A stretch of DNA of 64,000 bases from Maratus speciosus (Eukaryota > Arthropoda > Arachnida > Araneae > Salticidae): the NCBI GenBank assembly GCA_963932465.1, contig OZ010787.1, forward strand, positions 15,302,926 to 15,366,925. Direction: 5' to 3'. Positions 1 to 12,500 of the stretch are shown here, piece after piece. The number at the start of each line of letters is the position of its first letter. Position 1 is the stretch's first letter. A program made the translations under genes and the position numbers. A model generated the notes under the pieces. That model did no database searches. It was not told where the DNA came from and worked only from the letters and a program-made list of their open reading frames with translations.

Positions 1-1382
1 TTTAACATTAGCTTGCGACTTTCTTTGTACTTCATATATACATATGTGTTTCGTTCTCGCAAAAATGTACAGTCAAACTTATTTATTTATTTATTATTAT
101 TATTATTAAGCAAATAGCACTTGTAACTGACATTTTATTTATTTATTGTTATTTTTTTTAATCTAAATTTGTTCTGTAATTCTTCCGTTTTCTTAACATT
201 TGTTTTCATGTAACTGGCATTGAATTAACTATTTTTATGCATATGAAAAAATATATATGGCTTTAACTATAACTTTTATTAGTGAAATAATTATAATAAA
301 GCAAATAAATATGCATAAATCATTAGGAATTTAATAGAGGCAAGGAATTTTATCTTTTTTTTACCTTTACACTGAATTCACAACTTTAAATCTTATATTA
401 TTTTGTTTTACATTCATTGTTTTCAGTATGACGATAAAAAAATATCCATGCAAACATATCGAAGATTAGTTTGGAAATATTATTTTATATTTTGTAAAAA
501 TATGTTAAAACTAAATAAAAATATCTAATCTATTTTGCTGCATTAAATATAAATCTCATAACGTATTTATATTTTTACTAAAACCCACATTTAAAGTAAT
601 TAAGATTAATTTAAAAGAAATGAAGAAAAAATACATTTCCTCTCTTTAAATAAATATGTCGGTTAGGTAATATTAGCCCTCTACTGTCTAAACGATGAGG
701 ATACATTAAATGCTTGCCGGAAATTGCCCTCAATGATTGACCGGTAAAATAAACGCAACTGTTTTCTCGCTTCCGATCCCTAGCCTGTTTGGTGATAGCT
801 GCCGTAATTACCGGCGCGTCACTTACGGCACTGTATTGTTTGTCTACAAATGGCCTTAACTCACCCTGGCCGCAACGAATACGCCATGCGGCCCGAAGTT
901 AGGTGTTTGTTGGGAAAGCTCGATATTTCGGTATTACTTAAAACCTACTTACTTAAATTTCTATGATATATTTTATATGAAAAAAGCTTACAAAATATTT
1001 CGAAAAAACACAACATTTAGGTTGAAAACGCCGCACAAGTGATTTTTTCCACACCTATTTCGGTTATCTGTATGAAACAAAGACTATTGTTTGAGCATTC
1101 CAGTAGCTTTGATTAACGCCTAATGATAAAACTCTATAACTGATTTTTTTTTAATTTGAAAACTGATGGGTGGGTTAAGCCTCCCGTATGGTCAGCCCTC
1201 CCTAGTCTCCCCATCACATTCAGTAAATGATGTTCAGAAGTAATTGCTATGTTTGGAAAGCGAAGTAATTAATTGTTGTATGTACTTGCCTTACAGCGAT
1301 ATTATTTTCAATAAAACCTCAATACTGGCTTATTGTGACGCTATATTGAAAATATATCCAATGTCCAATGATTTCCCAATGG
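1..1382. other. AT-rich non-coding DNA with a GC-richer island
   Basis: No coding region or RNA gene is recognised. The stretch is AT-rich, except for about 690-915, which is clearly richer in G+C and CpG and has no long open frame. That island could be a promoter or non-coding first exon, or the relic of a repeat; nothing in the sequence decides between these. Confidence 0.4.
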
Positions 1383-1401
1383 CTAAATAGTATAGGTGTA
1401 A

Positions 1402-1530
1402 ATTAGCGGTCGCCACTCGCCACGTGGCGATTAAAGTTGTAAAAGTGGCGATTAAAAATCGGCCATCGATCGCCACTATAGTCGCCACTCGCCAAATGGC
1501 GATTAAAAAATCTGTTATCGATCGCCAACT
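1402..1530. repeat. Short tandem repeat of CGCCACTCGCC / TGGCGATTAAAA motifs
   Basis: About two copies of a roughly 70-bp unit containing CGCCACTCGCC, TGGCGATTAAA and ATCGATCGCC lie just inside the left end of element A. They make an open frame of no coding value. Subterminal repeats of this kind are common transposase-binding regions in hAT elements; that role is inferred here. Confidence 0.55.
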
Positions 1531-1816
1531 GAAATACAACTTTTTTCATGAAAATATGCATCTCTACTTTGATTACATCTAATTAGCAAACTGGTTAATT
1601 TTTTTTCCTACCGGATGCAAGCAGATTTCAATGATTTAGCTGCATTTTCAATACTTCATTTTTTTGCCAAGTCTTCAGTTGGATTATTTTTTTTACAGTT
1701 TTATTCTGCAAAATATATTCGTCAGCTTTGATTCCACATGCGTTTCAAATAATTTATTCCTTTTCTTTCACCGCCTTTTCCTTTTCTTTCACTTTTAAAA
1801 TGCAAGTGCATTTTAA

Positions 1817-2356
1817 CCCTTCCGGGTTTGGAGTACTATTAATAGTACATGTCTTTTCATCGAGTATTGTTTTGTCTTAACAATTACTTTTGCTACTATC
1901 TACATATAGTAATGATAATATATGGCTATGCATTTCTTATTATGATTTCATTTATGTTTGGACATTTAGTAATAACAATAAAAGTTTGCTTAGTTCTCTT
2001 TGCACCGTTGGCGATTTCTTTATTTTATAAATATATATCACTCTTTAAATTTAAAATAGTATAGGTTACTTTTCTGAACAAATCATGTGTGATAAAACAC
2101 AAAAAACTTTAGAAAGTTGTAATATCTGTTAAACTCTGTTGTAATGATATTTTCCAAACGTCTCCAAAAACTTCCTTCCTATTATCATATAAATATGAAT
2201 TGAATAGTACACAAAATAAGTACATTCGTTAGAATTCAGACAATGAGATAATCTTTAAACTTCAGTAAATCTATTCGGATAACTACGATTAGCATTATTA
2301 AAATAAAAGTAATTTTATTATCAAAACTGAAGAAAAAAAAATCTGACATGAAAGGG
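1817..2356. mobile_element. TTAA-flanked non-autonomous element (CCCTTCCGGG family)
   Basis: It is bounded by TTAA at 1813-1816 and 2357-2360, with short inverted ends CCCTT and AAGGG. TTAA duplication and TTAACCC-type ends are characteristic of piggyBac-like elements. The 540-bp interior has no credible coding frame. The inverted repeat is very short, so the call is moderate. Confidence 0.5.
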
Positions 2357-2705
2357 TTAAGGACATTGCAATATCTTCAATATGTTAGATCAGTTAGATT
2401 ATTTTTCTTCAAGACAGGCCCGGACAGGTTCCTTTGGGGGCCCTCGGCTAGAAATGGAAAAGGGGCCCCTTACCGAGAAATTTACGGGTAATACAATATT
2501 AGAATATTTATTTTCTGAAAATTAGGCTTACGTGCCTAAAAACCACATTTAGCTATTTTGTTGCTTGTAAAATTTTAGGTTGTATCAAATTTAATTTCGT
2601 TTTCACAATGAAATCTTTGTTGCAATATTTCAACGTAAAATAAACGTATCACAAATCAGTATATAAACCATGAAATTCTATGGCTTCTTTTCATCTTCCT
2701 AAAAG

Positions 2706-3691
2706 TTAAACAATACCATTTTGATACCAATCTTTGGATTTGGAAGCAAAAAAGCCTAGAAAACCCCGTTGCAGATCGTCAATATTACACAAGCACCTGG
2801 CCCTCCCCCCCCCCCAAAAAAAAAAATTATGCCATTGAATGGAACACGTGGCAGACCGAAGGAGCAAGGTCCGTACTATGTAGGAGATGAGGTAAATTCC
2901 GTCAAGCTCTTCTACTTTATTGCGAGACGTGTGCAGTCTTGCATTGTCTTGTTGGAGAAGATGTCTCTCTCTGTTGACTAATGCAGGCCATTTGCTTTTC
3001 AAAGAAGCATACATCCTGTCCATCGGTTCACAGAAAATTTCAGAGTTGACCGATCGACCATGTGGAATGATTTCAAAATGAATTACAAAATTGCTCAAAA
3101 TTCCACCAGACGTTGATCATGAACTTCTTTTCAAACAGCGCTTGTTTCGTAACATGTTGGACTGATTGTCCCACATCAAACAATTATTTCTCGATTATCT
3201 GGATTCTGTAGATACATCCATTTCTCATCATATGTCACTTTGCGTTTGAAAAACCGCAAATCCTGAAAGTTTTCCAGAAGAGTTTTGTACATTTCCACTC
3301 TGTGATTTGCTTGCTGCATAGTCAGTTCATAAAGGACTTTCCCAGAGTTCTTGTATGTTTTCTGTAGTTTATGTAAAGTTTGGCATATCATGTCCTTAGA
3401 CGGTCCTATCTCCTCTGAAAGTTTCCGTGTGCTGGTTGTTGGTTTAATCTCCACTCTTTGCTTCAAAACTTCCAGATTAACAAGTATCCAGATTAACCTC
3501 TCACTTCTGAGTTTCATTTTAAGTGACAAGTTATCTCCCTTAAAAAGTTTGAACCAGTTTTGTGCTGTACGTTTGCTGATCGTATCATCCCCTTCAACTT
3601 CTCGAATTTTACGAGATGCTTCAACAACTTTATGAGCAATTTTAAAATAATGTCTTAAGATGGATAATATTTCAATTTTTGTATCAACCAT
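2706..3691 (-). pseudogene. Degenerate mariner (Tc1/mariner) transposase
   Basis: Two open stretches on the minus strand give a mariner-like protein. Codons from 3691 to 3176 contain the helix-turn-helix region with RTAQNWFKLFKGDNLSL and, further on, the first catalytic block VTYDEKWMY. Codons from 3098 to 2706 contain the second block QQDNARLHTS. The expected third block (DLAPS, D34D type) is visible only in another frame near 2850, so at least one frameshift separates it. A further stop or frame change lies between the two stretches. Mariner transposases cut and paste elements at TA sites; this copy is inactive. A terminal-repeat-like sequence GGGTGTATCAAAAG, read on the minus strand, lies near 3845-3862. 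No matching left end was found, so the left side is probably truncated. Confidence 0.8.
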
Positions 3692-4119
3692 TATGTAACC
3701 TATAAATAGATAAAAGAATAGATATTAGCATAATATAATTTGAAGGAACATATACTCTTTAGTATAGCATTTTGCACTGATCGTTAATTATAAGGTAGTG
3801 CCATCTATAGCCTTTCATATAGATATAGAGGTATCCTAAAAACGAAAATACTTTTGATACACCCTAACACTTGATTTAAAAAATAATCTGCTTGTGTTGT
3901 AGTTTGCTTACTTTCATAATAAATATTTATATTATTTTATATACAGTATCTAAACTAGTTCCATGTTAAAAAAAATAAATAAATATGCTAATTAGGAGTT
4001 GTTTGTAACTTAAAAATGAGTGGGAAAAATGTCTTTAGTTTTAGTCAACCAAATCACTGTTTTGAAGCCATAATAATCTAAATCCTACTGTAATACCTAA
4101 GTAAATATTAACAAGACCG

Positions 4120-4592
4120 AAAAATCATGCGTCCTGCAAAGATTATGTAATATTTTTACAACACATTCAGCAATTATAATAAAACTTTGCAGTTTATTAA
4201 GGTGAAAGATGTCTAAATGAACAATTTAGAAAATGCATAACACATTTGTTCTACAATTACTGAAATCACGATCAATAATCTAAAAAACATCAGAATTTTT
4301 GTTCATCCCTCTACATGATCTATAAATTTGTATGTATATTACGTTGTATGCTAAAAGTCTATTAAATTAAATGCATAGTGCAGTTAAAAATTTCTAGCCA
4401 GTAATGTCCGCCAATAAATGGAAATGTACTTGAGACCTTTTGTGTAGCCCTGTATATGATCTATAGAACTAATATTCACCAAGTAATATGCAAAAAAATA
4501 GTTAAATTTTAAATCGCGTACCATAACTGAAAACACACTTACAGCAATTATTCTTCATATTCAGTACTGTAACCAAATATTTTTGTGTGTCC
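4120..4592. repeat. Dispersed repeat family R1, left part
   Basis: This segment, continued at 5638-5720 after the insertion of element C, resembles 49440-50300. Shared blocks include AACACATTCAG, AAGGTGAAAGATG, TATGCTAAAAGT and CCCTGTATATGATCTATAG. The recurring block TTTTGTGTGTCCCTGTAAAT looks like an ACAGGGACACACAAAA-type Tc1/mariner terminus. The family has no coding capacity here. Confidence 0.5.
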
Positions 4593-4600
4593 CTGTAAAT

Positions 4601-5629
4601 CAGTGGTTCCCAACCTTTTTTAGTCCACGACCCATCAAAGCATCTGTAAAGTTACTATGCTCCCCCCCCCCCCCCCGTAATCTGTAAATTATGTCTCTTA
4701 TTATTTAAAAAGTGAACTCTATTCACACGGTGGGAGTGTAATAGTTCAGTTACAATAGCTATTCATTTCACATTTTTTAACTTGTCAAAGAGTTGAATCT
4801 TTTACCACAAATGTGTTTTTACATAATTTTAAAAATGCAAAGAGATTATACATCTTTCGTGATATGCCAAAACGAGATTTTTGTACTTTTCCAACTTAAC
4901 TTAATGTTAAAGAAAAGTGCACGGTCTGCATTTTTATCTTCAAAAAATAACTTAAAATACATTTACATTTAACGTTAAAAATGATAAATTCATACATTTT
5001 ATAATGCATTCTTGTAACTTATTAAGAGTTGGTGTAAAATCTTTGGACATTGACTTTTCTTTCTATGGATAACACAATACACAAGAAGTACGTATTTCAA
5101 AATTATCATCTTTATCAAATTTCAGTAGCCATAATTCCGCATAACACATTCTCTCTATTTTCCCTTTCCCAATATCGTTAACACGTCAGTCATCGGTGAC
5201 TGACACTTATAGATTGTGAAACAGGAATCTTTTTTTGTGGCCCAAACGGGAAAACAGACAAAATAGACTTAGCATTCAACGCGTTAATTGTCTTCGCGAA
5301 TAGCAGTAGAAAACGCTTTCAATAAGTAATGGAAAACATTACGAAAAATTAAAACAATTACCACCAGAAAAATTATAGTGAGTTTTAATAATTTTATAGA
5401 TATCAAAATATTTTAAATGATTATTCAAATAATTATTCTGGTTTCTAATCTATTTTAAAATTTCAATAGAGAACATTTTTAAAATTAAATTTTGCTTGTA
5501 TTTCATTTATTTTTAGTCTACAACATTACTTTTCTCCAAAAAATACAAAAGGAACTGATAGCGAATGAGTTAGTAAGAAATTTGGAATTGCCCCCCGGTG
5601 GGGCGTACGCCCCACGTTGGTAACCACTG
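4601..5629. mobile_element. Non-autonomous hAT element C (CAGTGGTT ends)
   Basis: The ends CAGTGGTTCCCAAC and, read inward from the right, CAGTGGTTACCAAC match at 13 of 14 bases. They are flanked by a perfect 8-bp duplication CTGTAAAT (4593-4600 and 5630-5637). CAGTGGTT-type ends are well known in animal hAT elements. The 1029-bp interior is AT-rich, with a poly-C run at 4661-4676 and no transposase. It is nested within element B. Confidence 0.85.
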
Positions 5630-5744
5630 CTGTAAATGAACAATAAATTAAATGCACACCAGATTCTACAATAAGAGCTTTGTAGTACACCTCAGTGTTA
5701 TACATAAATTTCAATATCCTTGGAAAGTGTTAAAAGAACACAGC

Positions 5745-5746
5745 GT

Positions 5747-5771
<25 letters not shown>
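5745..5771. repeat. (AAT)n microsatellite
   Basis: About nine AAT units in a row. Confidence 0.9.
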
Positions 5772-5777
<6 letters not shown>

Positions 5778-5959
5778 CAAGCGTATTGAAAAAAAAATAA
5801 TGTCCTCTTTAATTTTGATTTAATTGTTACAAATTGTAAAATAGATTTTATAACAAAGAGAAAAATGACTCTATTATACCTTGGTATAGATACAGCGAAC
5901 TAAGAAAGGTTATGTGATTGTGAATGGCTGTTTACTAACCTAACAGCTTTTTAGTCAGT

Positions 5960-7625
5960 TCTTCACTGATCCTGGCTACGTCATCTATAATAACATCTTT
6001 ATCCAAATTATAAGTCTCTTTCTACATTCATGAAAAGAAGATTAGACATAAGGTCTTGGCATAAAGTAGACCTACGTCGATTCTTAACTATTTAAGTTTA
6101 GAAAATACCCTTTCACAGGTGACTTTTCCCACAAGATATGGTTAGTACAAACTTGTAAGCTACATACAGGTTTGTAAACATTCAAGATTGTGTGAGAGTT
6201 CAAAAAGAATATAAAAGCACAGAAAGCATTGTTTCTTGCCAGAGGAATAACCATAAAAATTCTTGTATTCTTCAAATTCAGATTCTACTTCGTCATATTC
6301 ACAGATTTCTTCAGCTCCATTCAAAGATTGTCTTGTTTTCTTTCAATGTTAGTTTTTTAAGCCATTGTAAAATTTTCACACTGATCTACAAACTATATCA
6401 GCTCTATCAATAATTGATTTCTTTTAACTTTACAAAGTTTAGAAATACTACAAAGGACTTCCGTTGGAAAACTATATAAAGCATTACGATTTCATTAATT
6501 TTCCTTGGTTCTAACTTGGAATAAATCGACTAAATCTTCCTTCGATACTTGTCCTGGAACAATCTAAAACACTGAAAAAGCCAATTTATACTTTTGAGCA
6601 GTTGAGATTCAAGGAGCTTCGTCTATTGATTTTTCAACAGGCATTTCCCTACTTTTACATAAATATTGTTATCTTCAAATTTGCTATTACTTCTACTTGC
6701 ATAACATTTTGCTTTTGAATACTGAACCTGAAAGTGTTTATCATTCCTTTTATCCCTTACTTGTTGAAGCAGATGCTGTACCAAGTTCCAAGTTGTAGAA
6801 TAGTCTTACCTTATAGTATTTTATCCCTTACTTTGTACCGCTACCTTTTATCCCTTACCTTATTTTAGTTTTATTTTGTAAATAATTTACATTAGGAGAT
6901 GTAACAAGAAATAAATCTAACAAAACAATATACATAAATAGGTTTTAAAATTTAGACTATTTAGTAATCAAATTTTTTGCCATGAATTTAGATTTGCATT
7001 CAAAACTTCCATTTGATATTTCTTTTAAAACGGTAATAAAATGGAATAGTTTCCCTGTGTTTACACTTTCCTCACATCTTAAAATTCCCTCATCGATAAT
7101 TGAAGAAAGAGAAAGAAATCGCAGAAAGTCTTTATATTTGCTCCTCCATCTTGTTGCTCCTATTTTTTGCAACCTGTGCAGTTTATCTTGTGTAATATGT
7201 TTTCTTTTTGTTTTCCTCCCCCATATTCTTTTTTGAGATGAGCTTAGAAAAACGACAGATTCTTACACCAACCTAAATAACTTTTCTGCTAGGAGCAACG
7301 TTACTGTTGAATCAGCTACTACCAAGTTCAGTACGTGTCCTATACAGTGAGTGTAAATAAAATCTTTGTTTTCCTTTTTAAACTAAATTTGTACACCATT
7401 ATAACAGCATTTCATATTTGTTGCTCGGCCAAATGAACAAGAAATAGTAATTGATGTAGCAATATCACACTTGGCTAATTTTGATCTTATAAGTTCGTAC
7501 AAAGTCAATCCACATGAATTATCATCTACTGTTATTTCTAAAAATCTTTCATATATCTTTCCCTGAACGACATAGCGGACGCAAATTGCAGCCAGCCCAT
7601 AACAGCTGCATCTTAGAGTACTATC
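5960..7625 (-). pseudogene. Decayed hAT transposase (DUF4371/dimerisation type)
   Basis: Read on the minus strand, scattered fragments in changing frames match the hAT transposase family related to ZMYM-like proteins. Near 7560-7400: ICVRYVVQGKIYERFLE and GLTLYELIRSKLAKCDIATS, followed by a decayed YNGVQ block. Near 7160-7130: ATRWRSKYK, the conserved TRW region. Near 6130-6020: CERVFSKLK followed by RSTLCQDLMSNLLFMNVERDL, the C-terminal dimerisation domain. Stops and frameshifts interrupt every block, so the gene is dead. Order and orientation fit a single transposase belonging to element B. The original protein would have bound the terminal repeats of its element and inserted it with 8-bp duplications, as seen at this element's borders. 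Confidence 0.75.
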
Positions 7626-8104
7626 TGATACAATTTAAAGTTAAATATTAGTTTAATAAGCAAAGGTTACATATTAAGTTAGGAATGTTAGCGTGAACTA
7701 TATCTCATTTTTTAATCACGAGAATAACAACAACGCGGTAGATAAGAAACCTTTAGGAGTTGTACAACTTAAAATAGGGCAAATTACTTTTTCATATTCA
7801 GAATAAAAGCCCTTTTTAAAAAGCAGATTCCTGCGAAATGCAGCAGAGTAATGCGAATTAAATAATTAAAAAAAAACTTTTGGCAATTTTTTTCAGCTGT
7901 CTTGCCAATCCTGGTTACTATTTTCAGTAGAAATTGAGCATGTGCAGTAAATCTTCATAGGGAGGATTCGCTGTTTCGATCAGCCAGTGTCGCAATGTTC
8001 TCTGAACCGGAGCCTATGAGCACTGCAGAGAGCGCGATGAGAAAGTCAGCACCACTCCTCCGTTTCGCCAGCGACACGACACCACTACCGGCGCTACTTA
8101 CATA

Positions 8105-8935
8105 GGCTACCAGCTACCATAAACAGAAACCAACTGGCAACTGCTTAAAATTGATTCTAAATGCGTAAGATTACGGCAAAACAGTCAAATTATCCTGATG
8201 TAACTAGTTAGGAAACTAACTATGTATATCCATTTTTGGAGGCTCATCCAGGGCCCTCTTACATAGGCTACCTTAAACCAAAACCAACTGGCAAATGCTT
8301 ACAATTAATTGTAAATGCGTAAGATTACGGGAAAACAGACAAACTATTCTGATATAACTAGTTATGAAGTAGTATATTCATTTTTGAAGACACCTCCATG
8401 TAACTAGTTATGAAGTAATGTATCCATTTTTGGAGGCCCCTCCGGGGCCCTCTTGCACAGGCTACCATAAATGAAAACCAACTGGCAATTGCTTAAAATT
8501 AATTGTAAATGCGTAAGATTACGGGAAAACAGTCAAACTATTCTGATGTAACTAGATATGAAGTGGTATATCCATTTTTGGAGGCTCCTCTGGGGCCCCC
8601 TTATAGGCTACCATAAACATAAACCAACTGACAACTGCTTAAAATTGATTGTAAATGCGTAAAACTACGGGGAAATTACAGGGAAACAGTCAAATTATTC
8701 TGATATAACTAGTTACGAAGTAGTATATCCATTTATGGTGGCCCCTCTGCGGCCCCCTTCCATATGCTCACATACACAAAAAACAACTGCCAACAGACAA
8801 CAGCTTAAAATTGATTGTAAATGCGTAAGATTACGGGAAACTTATGGGGAAACAGTCACATTATTCTGATGTAACTAGTTATGAACTACTATATCCATTT
8901 TTGGAGGCCCCTCCGGGGGCCCCTTGTGCCGGGGG
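8105..8935. repeat. Subterminal tandem repeats of hAT element B
   Basis: Five to six diverged copies of a roughly 150-165-bp unit. Each contains TAACTAGTTATGAAGTAG, CCATTTTTGGAGGCCCCTCC, a GGCTACCATAAAC block and GTAAATGCGTAAGATTACGG. One copy near 8354-8401 is shortened to about 47 bp. The array ends close to the right terminus of element B. Confidence 0.8.
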
Positions 8936-9500
8936 CCCTCGGCAATCACCGACTAGCCGACCTGGCCAGTCCGGGCCTGCTTCAAGAGATACTGTTTAAT
9001 CCTGCGAAATACAGTCACCAGCTTAGACTTCAACTGTATGTAATGTGTGTAGCATGTTAATAACACATTTATTAAATAAAATCAAAATAATGTTTTATTT
9101 GATTTTCTTTTTTTAATTGAATACACCTAGCTGTTGGAATTAGTTATTTTTTATATAAAGAAAGTAAAATGAATTTGATTGATAATGCTGTTTATGAACA
9201 TATACAAATTATCCAAAAATAAATTCTAAAAAAATTAATATGATAACAGATTTTGTGGTTTTAAAGCAATTTTCTTGAATTTCGACTGCTTCCCTATTCT
9301 TATTGTGAATAGTTGTCTGGTATAAAAGTCTCATTTATAGAAAAATATGTATATATACAACGATTATAGTTTATCTAGATGTCAAGAAAGTTTGAAACAT
9401 TATAGTGGCCACTAACTTTAAAAAGTGGCCACTAATGAAACCGAGTCTACCGGCCACTGGCTACTAACTCAATTTCCCAGTTTTCACCTATACTAAATAG

Positions 9501-12500
9501 TGTTGATTTTACATGGGTTTTCAAGTAAAACCGATAAAAGTTATGGCGCCATTTATATATTTATATTTAAATAACTCGTTATAGTATTTTTCCTTCCTTC
9601 TTTCTTTTTCAAATAAAGAACTTTAAAATAGTTTTTAAAAATATTTTACGATATTTAAAAAAATTAAAATCTTATTAATTCTTTTTAAGTTTGAGACATT
9701 GGGAAAGAAAGTGTTACAGTTTATTTTTCATTATAATTTTAAAATAATGTTTGACTTATTTATAGCAAGCTTTTAATATTATTTTTTTAAATCTCTGTAA
9801 GATGTTTTAAAATGATAAAATCTATTTTTAATTTTAATATTTTTTAATCTATGCACTTTAATAGATTCGCACATAAAACTTAAAACATATCTGAAATATA
9901 ATAACGAAATTATTATAAAATTGACGTTTACCTAAGTTACAATAAGCAATAAAGAAAATTTATTTTAATACCATGTAGTAATTTCCTTTATTTGAGTTTA
10001 TAGTAGATCATCACACAAATAATTTTTTAAAGTACATGTTTGAAAAAAATATATTGGTATTCTTGCAAAAATAACTAAATCTATAAATAAATAAATAAAA
10101 ATAATATTACAATAAAATTTTTAAAATCTTGCGAAAAAGAAGCAATTATTACTTATAATACATTCTTTCATGCATGAAATATTTTAAAGACTAATTTTTT
10201 TTATATATAAAGCATGAAATTAAAAAGCCAAATATTCAAAATTATGGAAACATGCAGAATTGTATTCTCAATTAAAAAATATTATCTCTACGAAAATATG
10301 TTCCTTGTTTAACATCTTGCCCTTACTTCATAAAAAGCATCTGAAATAAGTAACGATATTTGAAAACGTAGGTCGTTTCCCGTGGCATAGTGGTTAAGAG
10401 CGCTAAGCTGGCAGAAGACAGCTCCCTAGTTCAAACCCCGCCGTAGGTAAATGTTGTTTCATTACTGTTATTTGAATTAAATAGAGGTATTCTGACCTTG
10501 GTGCCCGTAAAAATTGAAATTAATAAAGATGTACATTTCTCGTTGAAAAGTTATGTATATCTATGTCTTTGAAACAAAAACTTTTAAATGCAGAAATATG
10601 AAAAAAAAAACGGAAAAATTTCTAGAATTTACGGAATTATTTCCGTTAAAATACGAAAATAGTACTGGCGTCTCGATTGCTAGTACAGTTTCCGTATTTT
10701 GACGGAATTTTTTTTTTACAGTGTATGTGTGCGTATTTGGCAGGAAAGCCACGTCAGATTTCCTTTGCATGCGCCGATTACGCTTTGAGTAAAATCAACG
10801 AAATTTAAAGTGTAATGAATCATAATTAAATGAATCTTTTAATGAATCATAATTAAAAAATGGACAGTACTGTAGACTATCATTTGATATGAAATTGAAG
10901 GTCCTTATCAGGATCCCAATTTTGTTTATGTATATAAATACTGAGTACATGTTTTATATTTTTTATTAGCACCCTATTGCAATGTAATGCAATGAGAAAA
11001 GAAATTAAATTATTTTATTCAGCGGTGTAGGCTAGATGGCTGGATATATCTCTTGAAGAAGAATATCTTGACGGCTTTGTGACTAGCAAGTTTATTGCAG
11101 GTTGGGAATTATTGCACACTTGTATCCAAGGGGATCCGTGATGGTCACAGACGGAGGTGTCGCCCTTTCTGGCATTGGTCGCTAGCCCTTCTCTATTCAA
11201 CACACCATATAAATCAAAATATTAAGTTGCTTCTTAATTGAATTTCCTCAGGAAGTCATTCATCGACTGAGTAGGTTCTTGTCTTAATTAAAAATACATA
11301 CCTTGAACGTCACTGAAAGTTATTTCACTCCTAAAAATTTTAAATAACTTTTTATTTAAATGCCTTGTAATTATTTTCGGAATTTAATTCGGCGTCACTC
11401 GCCAAGCGATCACCAGCGAAACCGAAAATTTTGCTTTCAGCACTATCAATTTTTTCATATGAAACTATGAGATAGATAGGTGAAGACCGGCTAGTTGAAT
11501 GATTGGTCCAATTTTGTCTTCTCATGAAAATATGTAAAACATCAGTGATGCCGTAAAACCTTTTATTTATAAACATCGCTATTAATTTTATAAATAAAGA
11601 TTAATGATTATGTTTCTCAGGCCACAAATAAAAGGTCGCAGGTAAGTATGGTTGATGTGGAGCCATTGAAAACAATAGCTACTCTGTCGCTAATAATATA
11701 AAAATTGTAATCGATTTTCTTCTATTATCATTTGCCAATGGCATTACAGAAATGTAATTTTCTTCGTAGAGAAAATGATATTGTTGTTCTACATAGTTCC
11801 CATCATTTGTGGAAATACTGCTAGTATCTAAACACCAACACAAAACCTCACAACACATTAAGAAAATGAGGTTAATTATGCATCAGACAAAGATATTTTG
11901 GAAAAGAAAACACTTAAAATGAGAACTTTCTTTTGGTCTTTTTTGACAAATTGAGTAGTCAAACGAAATTTGACATACATCTGTTTCTTTTCATTCAGAA
12001 AACGCTGCAATTTTAAATTTATAGTTCTACCGAAATATTCTCTAATGTGTAAGAGTTCGAAGATACATCACATTAGCTTTTAAAAGGAGTAAGCTTTAAA
12101 GTCATCAGGAACTCAAAAAACATACTCAAGAATGATTTGTATTTTATTGTTGCATTAAAGAGGAAACAAGTAAAAATTAAATTAAAAAAATTTAAAAACC
12201 CGATTGCGTATAAAGCGAATTAATTAATTATTTCTCATCAATGTTAAACTATTTTTTATATTGCTTTTTATTTATTTGTATTGATGACTTTTAAGTTGTA
12301 TTTAATTGTTAGTTCTTATCTATAAACATTGTTTTGATGAGGCTTATAGATGTCTATGATGGTTAGAGTTGCAGTAAAGCTGGAGATCCTACCTACACAA
12401 ATTCCAGGTTGTGTAATATTTAAACGGAGCTTCTGACTGTAAAATAGTCAATGAACCATCGTCTTCATTTTGAAAGACCTATCCAATGATATGCCACTCA

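Larger units (their letters stand above)
2415..8979 (-). mobile_element. hAT transposon B with decayed transposase
   Basis: The ends are CAGGCCCGGACAGG on the left and, read inward, CAGGCCCGGACTGG on the right (13 of 14 match). They are flanked by a perfect 8-bp duplication CTTCAAGA (2407-2414 and 8980-8987). The element lies inside element A. It contains a degenerate hAT transposase on the minus strand (about 5960-7625), a degenerate mariner transposase (2706-3691), another hAT-type insertion (4601-5629) and an array of subterminal repeats with GGCCCCTCCGGGGGCCC motifs next to its right end. The frames are broken throughout, so this copy cannot encode its own transposase. Confidence 0.85.
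1391..9492. mobile_element. hAT-like element A, outermost of a nested stack
   Basis: The element starts TATAGGTG and ends CACCTATA. It is flanked by a perfect 8-bp target duplication CTAAATAG (1383-1390 and 9493-9500), the duplication length typical of hAT transposons. The terminal match is only about 8 bp. The left end carries tandem CGCCACTCGCC/TGGCGATT motifs (about 1402-1530) and the right end carries related GTGGCCACTA motifs (about 9400-9460). Most of its 8.1 kb is the later insertion 2415-8979; without it the element is about 1.5 kb. No transposase of its own is seen, so it is probably non-autonomous. Confidence 0.75.
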
